A DNA stretch of 64,000 nt, taken from positions 2,480,001-2,544,000 of the forward strand of contig CAWEXD010000008.1 in assembly GCA_963812945.1 (NCBI GenBank). Reading direction: 5' to 3'. The position numbers and the translations under genes are program-made. The DNA comes from DASRDR01 sp963812945 [NCBI: uncultured Candidatus Rokubacteria bacterium] (GTDB taxonomy: Bacteria > Methylomirabilota > Methylomirabilia > Rokubacteriales). Shown piece by piece: positions 16,268 through 25,394 of this stretch. The notes beneath the pieces are model-generated. The model was not told the origin of the DNA. It searched no databases and saw nothing but the letters and a program-made list of their open reading frames with translations. Every line of letters begins with the position of its first letter. Positions within the stretch are counted from its first letter, which is position 1.

Positions 16268-17493
16268 GACGCCGCGTCGCCATCACCGGCCTCGGCGCCG
16301 TGACGCCCATCGGCGTCGGGGTCAAGGCGTTCTGGCACGCGCTCGGTGACGGCGCGCTCGGCATCGGGCCGATCACGCGGTTCGACCCGGCGCCCTTCGC
16401 CTGCCGGGTCGCGGCCGAGGTCCGGGGCTTCGAGCCGGCCGGCGAGCGGCTCACCCCCGCCGGGCGCTTCGCCCAGTTCGGCATGGCCGCTGCCCGGATG
16501 GCCTACGACGACGCGGGGCTGCCGGGGGTGCGGGCCGCCAGCGGGTTCGCGGTCTGCGTCGGCAGCGGCGCCAGCGCCGTGGCCGAGTTCCAGGAGGTCC
16601 TCGAGCGGCTGCAGGGCCGGCCGATGCGCCGGCGCGACGCCTCGATCGTCGTCGAGAGCATCGGGCTCACGCTGACGAACTACGCGGCGGTCGACCTGGG
16701 GCTGCGCGGCCAGACGATGACCCTCGGCTCCGGGTGCGCCTCGGGCGTGGACGCCATCCAGTGGGCCTACGCCCAGATCGGCTCCGGGCGAGTCGTGGGC
16801 GTTCTCGCCGGCGCCGCCGACGCGCCCCTGGCCACCTCGGTGCATGCGGCGTGGGGCAAGCTCGGATGGCTCTCCCGCTGGAGCGGGCCGCCCGCGCAGG
16901 CGCTCCGCCCCTACGACGCGGCGAGCGACGGCTCGGTCCTCGGCGAGGGAGCGGGGATGTACGTGCTGGAGGATCTCGCCCACGCGCGGGCGCGGGGCGC
17001 TCACGTCTACGCCGAGGTCCTCGGCTACGGCAGCGGCAGCGACGGCCTGGACCTCCGGACGGTGGACGGGAGCGGGGCGTCGCTCCAGGCCGCGATGCGT
17101 GGAGCGCTCCAGGACGCCCGTCTGGATCCCGTGGACATCGACCACATCAACGCCCACGGCGGCGGCGTGCCGAAGCACGATCGGGCGGAGAGCGTCGCCT
17201 ACCGCGCGGTGCTCGGCCGGCACGCCTACAGCATCCCGGTGACGTCGATCAAGGGGATGATCGGCCAGCCGTTCGCGGCCGGCGGCGCCCTCCAGGTCGT
17301 CGCCGCGTGCTACTCCCTGGCGGAGCAGTTCGTGCCTCCGACGATGAACCACGACATCCCTGCCCCCGACTGCGATCTCGACTACGTGCCCGGTCGCGGT
17401 CGCGCGGCCCGGGTGAACCGGGTTCTCGTCACGTCGCGCGCCATCGGCCCCACGCACTCGGCCGTCATCCTCGGCCATCCGCAGGACAACTAG
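16264..17493 (+). CDS. Second ketosynthase with altered active site (KS/CLF-like)
   Basis: 409 residues, thiolase fold, homologous to FabF across its length. Cys158 is present in LGSGCASGVDA and the first His is present in NAHGGGVPKHD, but the second catalytic His position reads KGMIGQPFAAGG where FabF has TGH: Gln replaces His. That His normally helps malonyl decarboxylation, so this protein may be weakened or act as a partner of FabF, as the KS-beta chain-length factor does in type II polyketide systems (there, however, the Cys is lost). GTG start overlaps the ACP stop by 4 nt; the kinase gene follows 7 nt later. Confidence 0.88.
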   Translation: MRRRVAITGLGAVTPIGVGVKAFWHALGDGALGIGPITRFDPAPFACRVAAEVRGFEPAGERLTPAGRFAQFGMAAARMAYDDAGLPGVRAASGFAVCVGSGASAVAEFQEVLERLQGRPMRRRDASIVVESIGLTLTNYAAVDLGLRGQTMTLGSGCASGVDAIQWAYAQIGSGRVVGVLAGAADAPLATSVHAAWGKLGWLSRWSGPPAQALRPYDAASDGSVLGEGAGMYVLEDLAHARARGAHVYAEVLGYGSGSDGLDLRTVDGSGASLQAAMRGALQDARLDPVDIDHINAHGGGVPKHDRAESVAYRAVLGRHAYSIPVTSIKGMIGQPFAAGGALQVVAACYSLAEQFVPPTMNHDIPAPDCDLDYVPGRGRAARVNRVLVTSRAIGPTHSAVILGHPQDN

Positions 17494-17500
17494 CCTCGAC

Positions 17501-19990
17501 ATGACGCCGATCGTCGGGCTCTTCCTGGTCGCGCTGATCGAGGTGGCGCTCGGGGTCGTGGTGTGGGTACGCAATCCGAGCCGGCCGGTCAACCGGTGGT
17601 TCGCCACGTTCGCGACCACCCTCGCGGTGTGGGGCACGCTGGTTGGGGTGCGCCGGAGCCTGACCGACCCGGCGGTGGTGCTGATCGTGGTGCGGGTGCT
17701 CTGGGCGACGGCGGCGCTCGTGCCGGTGACGTTCGCCCACTTCGCCGTCGTGTTCCCCCGCCCGGCGGCTCGGCGGCCTCTCCTGGCGCCCGTGATGACC
17801 TTCCTCGGCCTGTTCATGTCCGGCCTGGCGTTCTCGCCATGGATCGTCGCCGGCGTCCGCCTCGAGAAGACGGGCTACCTCCAGCCGGTCTACGGTCCGG
17901 CCTTCGCGGTGCTGGGCGCCTACATGATCCTGTGCTCCGCGTGGGCCCTCGCCCACCTGGCCGGAAAGCTCCGGCACGCGACCGGCTTCGCCCGCGCCCA
18001 GCTCCACTACGTCTTCCTCGGGGCCGGCTTCACCGCGGCGGGCGCCCTGACCCTCGGGATCGTCGTGCCGCTCCTGACGGGCTCCTCGCGCCTGGGCGTG
18101 TACGGGCCCTACTTCACGCTCCTCTGGCTCGCCTTCACCGCGCACTCCATCGTGCGCCACCGGCTCATGGACGTGCGGGTGGTGATCAGCCGGTCGGCCG
18201 CCTACGCGGCGGGCTGGGCCCTGACGGCGGGCCTGCTGGTCGGCGGCGGGATCTTCTTCGACACGCTCGTTCCGGGCACGAACCTCACGCTGTCGCCGGT
18301 CGGCGCCCTGCTCCTCGGCCTCCTGGCCTCCGCCCTGTTCCTCGTGCTCGCGCCACGCATGCGCCGGCTTGCCGACCGCTACCTCTACCGGCCGTCCTAC
18401 GACGCGCGCGCCCTCGTACGCGCGGGCAGCCGCGCGATGGGCACGTTCGCCGACCCCGCCCGGGTGGCAGCCGCCATGGCCGACCTGATCGACGGGGCGC
18501 TCCATCTCGAGAGCCTCGCCATCCTGGCGCGAGTGCGCGACCGCGACGCGCTCGTGCCCCTGGCGACCCGGCACGTCGACCCTGGTTTCCGGTGGCCGGC
18601 GGATCCGCTCTCGGGCGCCGGCCCGCTCGTCCGGGAGCTGTCCGACGGGGCGGCCCCGCTGGTACGGGACCACGTCGCGGCGCGGTCCGGCGCCGCGGAG
18701 CCGGACCTCATGCTGCAGGACCTCCAGGCCTGGGGCGCGGAGGTCGCGGTGCCGGTCCGCGACGGGCGGCTGATGGCCGTCATCCTGGCCGGTCCGAAGC
18801 TCTCCGGCGACTCGTTCTTCGCCGACGAGCTCGACCTCCTGGAAACCCTGGCCAGCGAGCTCGCCATCGGGCTCAAGAACGCGCAGCTCTACCACGAGAT
18901 CGTCTCGATCAAGGAGTACAACGAGCGTCTGCTCGGCCGCATGGACTCGGGCGTCATCGCCGCCCGCGAGGACGGGATCGTCACCACGCTCAACCCCGCC
19001 GCCGAGCGCATCCTGGGCATCGAGGCGGGCCGCGTCCTGGGCCGGTCCCTCGACGTGCTCGACCCGGCGATCCGGGCCGTGCTCCGGTCGAGCCTCGTCG
19101 ACCAGGTCGAGTCCGAGACCGAGGTGACCGTCAGCCATCCCGAGGGGCGGGTCCTCCCCCTGGTCGTCCACACCTCGGCCCTTCACGACCACAAGGGCGA
19201 GGTCAGCGGGGCGATCGCCGTGCTGAACGACCACTCGCGGCTCAAGGCGCTCGAGGAGGACAAGCGGCGCGCCGACCGCCTCTCGGCTCTGGGCGCGCTC
19301 GCGACCGGCATCGCCCACGAGATCCGGAACCCGCTCGTCGCCATCAAGACGTTCGCGGAGCTCCTGCCCGAGCGGGCCGACGATCAGGAGTTCCGCTCGA
19401 CCTTCGCCAAGGTGGCCGTGAAGGAGATCCACCGGATCGAGCAGCTCCTGGGCCGGCTTCGGGCCCTCGCCGTGCCGACGGCGTTCCCGCTGCGCCCCCT
19501 CGATCTCCAGGTGCCGCTGGCGGAGACGCTCGACCTCCTCCGGGGAGAGGCCGACCGGCGGCGGGTGCGGCTCGTGGTCGAGATCGAGCACGACCTGCCG
19601 CCCGTCCTGGGCGAGCCGGACCAGCTGAAGCAGCTGTTCCTGAATCTGCTCCTGAACGGCCTGGAGGCCATGACCGCGGGCGGCACGCTCACGGTGACGG
19701 TCCGGGCCGACCGCGAGCGCCCGGACAAGGGCCTCCTCACGGTGCGCGTCACCGACACGGGCCCCGGCATCCCGCGCGAGGACCTCGGCCGGATCTTCGA
19801 GCCCTTCTTCACCACCAAGGCCAGCGGCACGGGCCTCGGGCTCGCGATCTGCCGCAGCATCGCGGACGCTCACCGCGCCGCGCTGTGGGCGGAGTCGGGC
19901 CCGGCCGGGCTCGGTTCGACCCTCGTCCTGCAGCTCCCCGCCCTCGTCGGGGCCGTCGCCGAGACCGTCCGGTCCGAGTCGGCGCGATGA
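17501..19990 (+). CDS. Membrane sensor histidine kinase (7TM-GAF-PAS-HK)
   Basis: 829 residues. The N-terminus (about 1-290) has seven to eight hydrophobic helices like the His-kinase N-terminal 7TM region; then GAF (about 310-465), PAS (about 480-590, GVIAAREDGIVTTLNPAAERILG), DHp with His606 in ATGIAHEIRNPLVAIKTF and a complete HATPase (LFLNLLLNGLEAM, DTGPGIPRED, GTGLGLAICRS). The layout resembles PrsK-type kinases of exopolysaccharide/PEP-CTERM clusters, but no such cluster is here. It starts 7 nt after the ketosynthase and overlaps the next gene by 4 nt, so lipid genes and kinases may form one transcript. Confidence 0.92.
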   Translation: MTPIVGLFLVALIEVALGVVVWVRNPSRPVNRWFATFATTLAVWGTLVGVRRSLTDPAVVLIVVRVLWATAALVPVTFAHFAVVFPRPAARRPLLAPVMTFLGLFMSGLAFSPWIVAGVRLEKTGYLQPVYGPAFAVLGAYMILCSAWALAHLAGKLRHATGFARAQLHYVFLGAGFTAAGALTLGIVVPLLTGSSRLGVYGPYFTLLWLAFTAHSIVRHRLMDVRVVISRSAAYAAGWALTAGLLVGGGIFFDTLVPGTNLTLSPVGALLLGLLASALFLVLAPRMRRLADRYLYRPSYDARALVRAGSRAMGTFADPARVAAAMADLIDGALHLESLAILARVRDRDALVPLATRHVDPGFRWPADPLSGAGPLVRELSDGAAPLVRDHVAARSGAAEPDLMLQDLQAWGAEVAVPVRDGRLMAVILAGPKLSGDSFFADELDLLETLASELAIGLKNAQLYHEIVSIKEYNERLLGRMDSGVIAAREDGIVTTLNPAAERILGIEAGRVLGRSLDVLDPAIRAVLRSSLVDQVESETEVTVSHPEGRVLPLVVHTSALHDHKGEVSGAIAVLNDHSRLKALEEDKRRADRLSALGALATGIAHEIRNPLVAIKTFAELLPERADDQEFRSTFAKVAVKEIHRIEQLLGRLRALAVPTAFPLRPLDLQVPLAETLDLLRGEADRRRVRLVVEIEHDLPPVLGEPDQLKQLFLNLLLNGLEAMTAGGTLTVTVRADRERPDKGLLTVRVTDTGPGIPREDLGRIFEPFFTTKASGTGLGLAICRSIADAHRAALWAESGPAGLGSTLVLQLPALVGAVAETVRSESAR

Positions 19991-22041
19991 AAACCGTCCG
20001 CGTCCTCTCGAGAGACTCCGGGCTGACCGGGCGTCTGCGCCGGTTGCTGAACGGCAGCCTGGATCTCGGCGCGGGGGAATCGCTCGGCCAGGCCCTCCAG
20101 CCGGGCGTGGCCGGCCCCGTCGACATCCTGCTCGTCGACTTCGACTCGGGGCGGGTCGACCCCGAGGAGCTGGCGGCGGCCGCCGGCGCCGCGGCCCGGC
20201 CCTTCCTGGTCGGCCTCCTGGCCTCCGACGAGGCGATCCCGCCCGGAGCGGAGCGGTGCGACCTCGTCCTCCCCCGCGATCTGGGAGACGCGGCGCTCCG
20301 CCTGGCGATCGAGCAGGGGCTGCGCATGCGGCGACTCGAGCTCGAGATCGCGGCGCTCCGGCGGGACCGAGCGCGGCGGGAACCGTCCGGACCTTCAGCC
20401 GTGGCAGCCACGGCCGCCACGGGAGGCGTGGCGCCCGGCACGAACGGCTACGGGGCCCCGCCGGGGCTGGGCACGGTGCTCAAGGAGCTGGGCAATCTCC
20501 TCGCCGCCCACTTCGACATCGAGCGCGTGGTCGAGTTCTTCCTCGATGCCATCACCGAGCTCGTGCAGCCCGGGCGCGTGGCGCTCCTGCTCGCGGACGG
20601 CGACCACCACTACCGGCCCCGCGGATTCCGCGGCCTCGACCCGCGGCTGGCCGAGCGCCTGCGGCTCGAGGCCGGCGAGGGGCTCGCCGCCTGGTTCCGC
20701 CAGCACGTGCGGCTGGCCCTCAGGCAGGAGCTCGAGCGCGACCCGGAGTGGCTCGAGCCGGCGCGGGAGCTCACGCTCCTGGGGGGCGAGGTCGCCGTGC
20801 CGCTGTGGGTCCAGGCAAAGCTGGTCGGAATCCTCGTGCTGGGGCCGCGGGTCACCGGCCAGCCCTACCGCGCGGAGGACCTGGAGCGGCTCTTTACCCT
20901 GGCCAGCCAGGTCGCCATGGCGGTCGAGGACATCGCGCTCTTCAACACCGTCCGGGCCCAGCACGGCTTCATCGAGCAGGTGCTGGCTCACCTGCAGAGC
21001 GGCGCGATCACGATCGACGCCGACGGGCGCGTAACCCGGCTGAACCGCCGGGCGGAGCAGATCCTCGAGATCTCGATCGCCGACGTGCTCGGCCAGGACC
21101 TCCGGACCCTGCCCTCGCCGCTCGGCGACCTGCTGTACGCGACGATGCGAAACGGCCGCGAGCTCCGGCTCGTCGAGGTCGAGCTCCCTCGCCGACAGAC
21201 CACGCTGGAGGTCAGCACGTCCCGGATCCTCGATGCGGCCGGCGCGGCGTCGGGCGCGGTCATGATCCTCGACGACCCGACGCCCCGGCGCCAGCTTCAC
21301 CGAGAGCGCCAGGCCAGCCAGACCCTCGACCTCCTCAATCGGGTGCTGCTCCGGCTGACGGACGAGATCAAGAATCCCCTCGTGTCGATCTACACCTTTC
21401 TCGAGCTGCTCCCCCACCGGTACGAGGACCCGGAGTTCCGGGAGACGTTCCTCGCGGTCGTCGGCAAGGACACGCAGCGCCTGATCTCGCTCGTCGACAA
21501 GCTCATCACCCTGGCCGGTGACCGCGACTACAAGCCGGACTTCTGCGACCTTCGGCAGCTTCTCCACGACGCGCTCGAGGAGCTCTCCGTCCGCCTCGAG
21601 CAGGCCAAGGGACCGCGGGAAGCCGCGCTGTTCCTGCTTCGGGTCCCCGAGCGGACCGATCAGCTCACCACGATCCTCTATGCCCCCGAGGGCGGGCTCG
21701 TCGTCAAGGTCGACCGGGAACAGTTGACCAAGGCGATCGGCTACCTCGTCCGCTTCCTGGCCAACCGGGTCGAGCCCGAGGGGCGCGTGGCCATCCACCT
21801 CCAGTCATCTCCGGACGACTCCAGCCGGGTGCGCTTGTCGCTGACCGGACGGCCCGCCCAGCTGTCAGCGCTCGAGCGGGAGAGCCTGTTCAGCCCGCTC
21901 GCGATCGCCTCGGACAAGCTCCTCGACGTCGGCCCCGGGGTGACCCAGAAGATCGTCGAGGCTCACGGGGGATCCCTGACCCTCGGCGGGCAGGATGGCG
22001 AGATCCGCTTCGTTCTCACGCTGCCACGCACGCATCAGTGA
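19987..22041 (+). CDS. Histidine-kinase-like pseudokinase (pseudoreceiver-GAF-PAS-HK)
   Basis: 684 residues, ATG overlapping the kinase stop (ATGA). The N-terminal 110 residues look like a receiver domain with Asp in ILLVDFDSG but without the paired acidic residues near the N-terminus. GAF (about 155-320) and PAS (about 325-430) follow. The DHp segment LLRLTDEIKNPLVSIYTFLELL aligns closely with that of the upstream kinase, but Asp459 replaces the phosphoacceptor His. The ATPase region lacks both N-box Asn (EQLTKAIGYLVRFLANRV), the DxGxG box (LTGRPAQLS) and the GxGLGL loop. It is predicted to bind no ATP and to be unable to autophosphorylate, most likely a sensory or allosteric partner of its neighbour. 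Confidence 0.85.
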   Translation: MKTVRVLSRDSGLTGRLRRLLNGSLDLGAGESLGQALQPGVAGPVDILLVDFDSGRVDPEELAAAAGAAARPFLVGLLASDEAIPPGAERCDLVLPRDLGDAALRLAIEQGLRMRRLELEIAALRRDRARREPSGPSAVAATAATGGVAPGTNGYGAPPGLGTVLKELGNLLAAHFDIERVVEFFLDAITELVQPGRVALLLADGDHHYRPRGFRGLDPRLAERLRLEAGEGLAAWFRQHVRLALRQELERDPEWLEPARELTLLGGEVAVPLWVQAKLVGILVLGPRVTGQPYRAEDLERLFTLASQVAMAVEDIALFNTVRAQHGFIEQVLAHLQSGAITIDADGRVTRLNRRAEQILEISIADVLGQDLRTLPSPLGDLLYATMRNGRELRLVEVELPRRQTTLEVSTSRILDAAGAASGAVMILDDPTPRRQLHRERQASQTLDLLNRVLLRLTDEIKNPLVSIYTFLELLPHRYEDPEFRETFLAVVGKDTQRLISLVDKLITLAGDRDYKPDFCDLRQLLHDALEELSVRLEQAKGPREAALFLLRVPERTDQLTTILYAPEGGLVVKVDREQLTKAIGYLVRFLANRVEPEGRVAIHLQSSPDDSSRVRLSLTGRPAQLSALERESLFSPLAIASDKLLDVGPGVTQKIVEAHGGSLTLGGQDGEIRFVLTLPRTHQ

Positions 22042-22042
22042 G

Positions 22043-22122
22043 GGGGTCAGACTTTGACTTCGGGACAGCCGGCCGCTTCATGCGCGAAGTGGACAATTGT
22101 CCCGAAGTCAAAGTCTGACCCC
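22043..22122. repeat. Perfect 25-bp inverted repeat with GGGGTCAGAC ends
   Basis: Arms at 22043-22067 and 22098-22122 are exact reverse complements, separated by a 30-nt loop. The ends share GGGGTCAGAC with the element at 4609-4690 and the half-site at 10241. It fills the gap between the pseudokinase stop (2 nt away) and the next kinase gene, whose start at 22137 is 14 nt beyond it. Such a hairpin could attenuate transcription between the kinases. No transposase is present, so it would have to move, if it does, with help in trans. Confidence 0.85.
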
Positions 22123-22136
22123 GCATGGAGCCTGGC

Positions 22137-24422
22137 ATGACGGAGTCGCGCGTCCTGGTCGTCGACGACGAGGAAGGCCCCCGCGAGGCCATTCGCATGA
22201 TTCTCAAGCCTCGCTACCAGGTCTTCACGGCCGGGAGCGCCGAGGAGGTGCTGGCCGTCCTGCCGATGCTCCGCCCCGACGTGATCTTCATGGACGTGAA
22301 GATGCCGCGGATGGACGGCGTCCAGCTCCTCGAGCGGGTGAAGACGCTCGACCCGTGGGTGGAGGTCGTGATGATCACGGCCTACGCCTCGCTCGACACC
22401 GTGCAGCGGGCGATGCGCTTCGGCGCCATGGACTACCTCGTCAAGCCGTTCGCGCCGCGAGAGCTCCAGGAAGCCGCGGAGCGGGCGCTCGCCCGGCGTC
22501 GGCAGCGCCTCGATGGGCCGGGGGGCGCCCTGGCCCCGCTGATCGGCAGGATGCGCGACCTCGCGCAGCACCGCGATCCCGTCCAGGGCGGCGGCGACCT
22601 CGCGGGGCTCTTGCGCGCCATCCTGCACGAGGCTCAGCGCATGACCGGCGCCGCGGCGGCGTCGTTCCTGGGCACCGAGCCCGCGGTGGTGGTGCACTCC
22701 GAGCTGCCCGCCGAGGCCGGCGATGCGGTGGTCGCCGCCTGGCGGACGGCGCTCCCCACCGTGCGAGAGGCCGTCGCCACGCGACCGGGGCTCCCTCGGC
22801 CGCTGCCGTGGCCGACCGGCCTCGAGGCCCACGGCTTCGAGGCGGCCGTCCTGCTGCCGGTGGTCGACGAGGGGCTCCCCCGGGTCTCCGCTCATCTGGC
22901 GCTGTACCACCGGCGCGCGCCCGGGCCCGGGGCGCCGGCCCTCGCGGCTCTCCGGCCCGTGACAGACCTGATGGTCACGGCCGTACGCACGTCGGCGCTC
23001 CTCACGGCCTCCGCGCGCCAGGCCGCGGAGCAGTCGCTGCGGGCGGTCCAGGGCGAGATCCTGCGCCAGATCTCGACCGCCGTGCTGGTGGATCCCGCCC
23101 TCGACCGGACGCTCGCCGCCATCACCGAGCAGCTCCAGCAGGGCGCCGGATACGAGCGGGTCCAGGTCCTCCTCGATCCGGGCGAGCCTGTCGGCGCCGA
23201 TACGGCCGAGCGGGCCGTGTTCCCGCTGGTGGCGCAGGGGCGCCGCCTGGGGGCGCTGGTCGTCGAGACCGGCCGTGAGCTGGATCCGAGCGAGCGAGAG
23301 CTCTTGCGGATGTTCTCTGAGTCGGTGGCCCTCGTCGTCCGGAACGCCAATCTCCACCGGGAGCTCTCGGAGGCCAAGGCCTTCCTGGAGAACCTCATCC
23401 AATCGGCGACGGAGTCGATCGTCGCGGTCGACCCGGCGGGCCGGGTCGTGACGTGGAACCCGGCGGCCGAGCGCACCTTCGGCCGGTCCGGGGACGAGGC
23501 GCGCGGCAAGCTCCTGGGCGACGCGATGCCGCCCGCGGTCATGGTCCAGCTCGAGCCCGTACTGCAGGTCCCGCGGGCGAGCCGGACGGCGGTGCTGCGC
23601 CTTCAGGACAACGACCGGCCCGCCCAGGAGCTGACCGCGACGTGCTCGCCCATCCCCTGGGGCGGACGCGACGAGAGCGGCCTTCTCCTCATCGTGCGCG
23701 ACGTCACCGAGCAGCGACGGTGGGAGGAGCAGCTCGCGAGGTCCGAGAAGCTGTCCGCCCTCGGCCAGCTCGCCATGGGCATGGCCCACGACTTCACGAA
23801 CCTGCTCCAGGCGATTCTCGGCCACACGCAGCTCATCGCCCACGAGCCTTCCCCGGAGCGCCTGCACCGGGGTCTCTCGACGATCGAGCAAGCCGTGCGG
23901 GACGGCGTGGAGACGGTCGGCCGCATCCGGCGCTTCGCGCGCCGGGACGTCGACCGGCGACTCGAGCACGTGGATCTCCGGGACGTCGTGCGGCAGACGA
24001 TCGAGATCGTGCGACCGCGGTGGTCCCAGAGCGATCTCGCCGGCACGCCGATCGTGGTGCGTCAGCAGCTCGGCTCGGTGCCGGGCATCCAGGCCCGCGC
24101 GGCGGAGCTGCGCGAGGCGCTGATCAACCTCGTGCTGAACGCGGTGGACGCGATGCCCAAGGGGGGATCGCTCACGCTGGAGACCCGCCGGGACGGCGAC
24201 TGGGTCCTGCTGGCGGTCGCCGACAGCGGCACCGGCATTCCCCCGGACGTGCGCCGGCGGATCTTCGAGCCGTTCTTCACGACCAAGGAGAGCGGGACGG
24301 GGTTGGGGCTCTCGATCGTGTCCGGAATCATCTCGAGCTACGGCGGGACGATCGACGTCGACTCCGAGCCCGGGGCGGGCACCACGTTCACGATCCGTCT
24401 GCCGGCCGCGCCAACCGCGTAG
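22137..24422 (+). CDS. Hybrid sensor: receiver-GAF-PAS-histidine kinase
   Basis: 761 residues from ATG 22137, preceded by GGAG at 6 nt; an ATG at 22125 abuts the repeat and is less likely. The receiver (about 1-115) has VDDEE, phosphoacceptor Asp in VIFMDVKMP and Lys in LVKPF. GAF-like regions follow, then PAS ([23 protein letters not shown]), then DHp with His551 in [14 protein letters not shown], an NtrB/hybrid type box, and an intact HATPase ([32 protein letters not shown]). N-terminal receiver with C-terminal kinase suggests it receives phosphate from another kinase in the cluster and relays onward. No DNA-binding regulator is adjacent. Confidence 0.92.
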   Translation: MTESRVLVVDDEEGPREAIRMILKPRYQVFTAGSAEEVLAVLPMLRPDVIFMDVKMPRMDGVQLLERVKTLDPWVEVVMITAYASLDTVQRAMRFGAMDYLVKPFAPRELQEAAERALARRRQRLDGPGGALAPLIGRMRDLAQHRDPVQGGGDLAGLLRAILHEAQRMTGAAAASFLGTEPAVVVHSELPAEAGDAVVAAWRTALPTVREAVATRPGLPRPLPWPTGLEAHGFEAAVLLPVVDEGLPRVSAHLALYHRRAPGPGAPALAALRPVTDLMVTAVRTSALLTASARQAAEQSLRAVQGEILRQISTAVLVDPALDRTLAAITEQLQQGAGYERVQVLLDPGEPVGADTAERAVFPLVAQGRRLGALVVETGRELDPSERELLRMFSESVALVVRNANLHRELSEAKAFLENLIQSATESIVAVDPAGRVVTWNPAAERTFGRSGDEARGKLLGDAMPPAVMVQLEPVLQVPRASRTAVLRLQDNDRPAQELTATCSPIPWGGRDESGLLLIVRDVTEQRRWEEQLARSEKLSALGQLAMGMAHDFTNLLQAILGHTQLIAHEPSPERLHRGLSTIEQAVRDGVETVGRIRRFARRDVDRRLEHVDLRDVVRQTIEIVRPRWSQSDLAGTPIVVRQQLGSVPGIQARAAELREALINLVLNAVDAMPKGGSLTLETRRDGDWVLLAVADSGTGIPPDVRRRIFEPFFTTKESGTGLGLSIVSGIISSYGGTIDVDSEPGAGTTFTIRLPAAPTA

Positions 24423-24437
24423 CGCAGACCGCCGGCC

Positions 24438-25250
24438 CTACGAGGCGACGGCCAGCCCCGACTCGATCCGGATCGTCAGGCTGGTTCCGAGCACCAGCGT
24501 CGCGGTGATCGTCTCGGGACGCCGGTTGGCCCCGAAAACAATCCGCGCCGGCTCGTCCTCCCGCGCCCACGACGAGAACCGCGTCAGGTCCAGCGCCGCG
24601 GTGGCGCGGCCGCCCGCGTCCGTTCCGACCTGGAGCGCGAACGGCACGATCTCCGCCCGGTAGCGACGCTCCGCGTCGTCCGGGCGCTCGCCCGGGATCC
24701 GCCGGCGGCGTACGACATGCGTGACGAGCCGGCCGTCCGCCTCCGGCGTCCATCGTCCCTCGGCATGGTTCAAGGTCGCGCTCACGACGTCGTCGACGTG
24801 CACGCCCGCGGGCACCGCCACCGTGTCGTCCGTGGTCCGGATGCGCCGGAGGAGGAACGTTTCGCTCCGCCCGTGGTACTGGATCACGCGACGGGTGTAG
24901 TCGTAGGTGATCTCGAGCCGTGACTCCCGTCCATAGACGACAAAGCGGTCCGTGAACCGGAGAGGCGCCCAGCGGCCGTCGCGGAAGGTTCCGGTCGACT
25001 CGAGGTCGGTGGTCATCTCGTGGCCTCGACCGCTGATCCGGACCTCGTAGCTCCCGCCGGCGCGGTCGATCCTCTCGTCGATGACGCCACTCTCCTCGAA
25101 GCGGAAGGCGCCGTAGAGGATCGCCGCCCGCGCGGTGAAGCTGCCCTTGCGGGCATCGACCTCGCCGGCCACCCGCCCGGGGCGGCCGATCGCCCACGCG
25201 AGCGCGGTCCCGAGGAGGGCCCGACGGGAAAGCGAGGGCCAGCCGCCCAT
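24438..25250 (-). CDS. Secreted DUF3108-like protein
   Basis: 270 residues. The N-terminus SRRALLGTALAWAIGRPGRVAG is a signal peptide with a twin-Arg start. The mature protein is beta-rich, begins with FTARAAILYGAFRFEESGVIDERIDRAGGSYEVRISG and continues with FRDGRWAPLRFTDRFVV, a pattern like DUF3108 proteins (predicted periplasmic or outer-membrane proteins with lipocalin-like strands). Function unknown. It is convergent with the kinase cluster, with a 15-nt gap. Confidence 0.65.
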   Translation of the reverse strand: MGGWPSLSRRALLGTALAWAIGRPGRVAGEVDARKGSFTARAAILYGAFRFEESGVIDERIDRAGGSYEVRISGRGHEMTTDLESTGTFRDGRWAPLRFTDRFVVYGRESRLEITYDYTRRVIQYHGRSETFLLRRIRTTDDTVAVPAGVHVDDVVSATLNHAEGRWTPEADGRLVTHVVRRRRIPGERPDDAERRYRAEIVPFALQVGTDAGGRATAALDLTRFSSWAREDEPARIVFGANRRPETITATLVLGTSLTIRIESGLAVAS

Positions 25251-25329
25251 CGTCAGGCCGTCGCGGCGGAGAGACCGCCCGAAGGTGGGCAGACACCACG
25301 CCTCATGAATCGATCGTACCAGACACGCG

Positions 25330-25374
25330 GCGGCCTGCCGGGCAGCCGCGTGACCCGCTTGCCCGGCAGGCCGC
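25330..25374. repeat. Perfect 15-bp inverted repeat (hairpin) between divergent genes
   Basis: Arms 25330-25344 (GCGGCCTGCCGGGCA) and 25360-25374 are exact complements with a 15-nt loop. It sits in the 144-nt gap between the divergently transcribed DUF3108-like and SGNH genes, 20 nt upstream of the latter. It may be a transcription barrier, an operator for a dimeric regulator or part of the SGNH 5' leader. Confidence 0.6.
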
Positions 25375-25394
25375 GGTCACCGCAAGATCGTTCC

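Noticed and set aside
17465-19873. 802-codon minus-strand open frame under the 7TM kinase
   Set aside because: Highly charged low-complexity translation typical of the antisense of GC-rich coding DNA; the plus strand has clear kinase domains.
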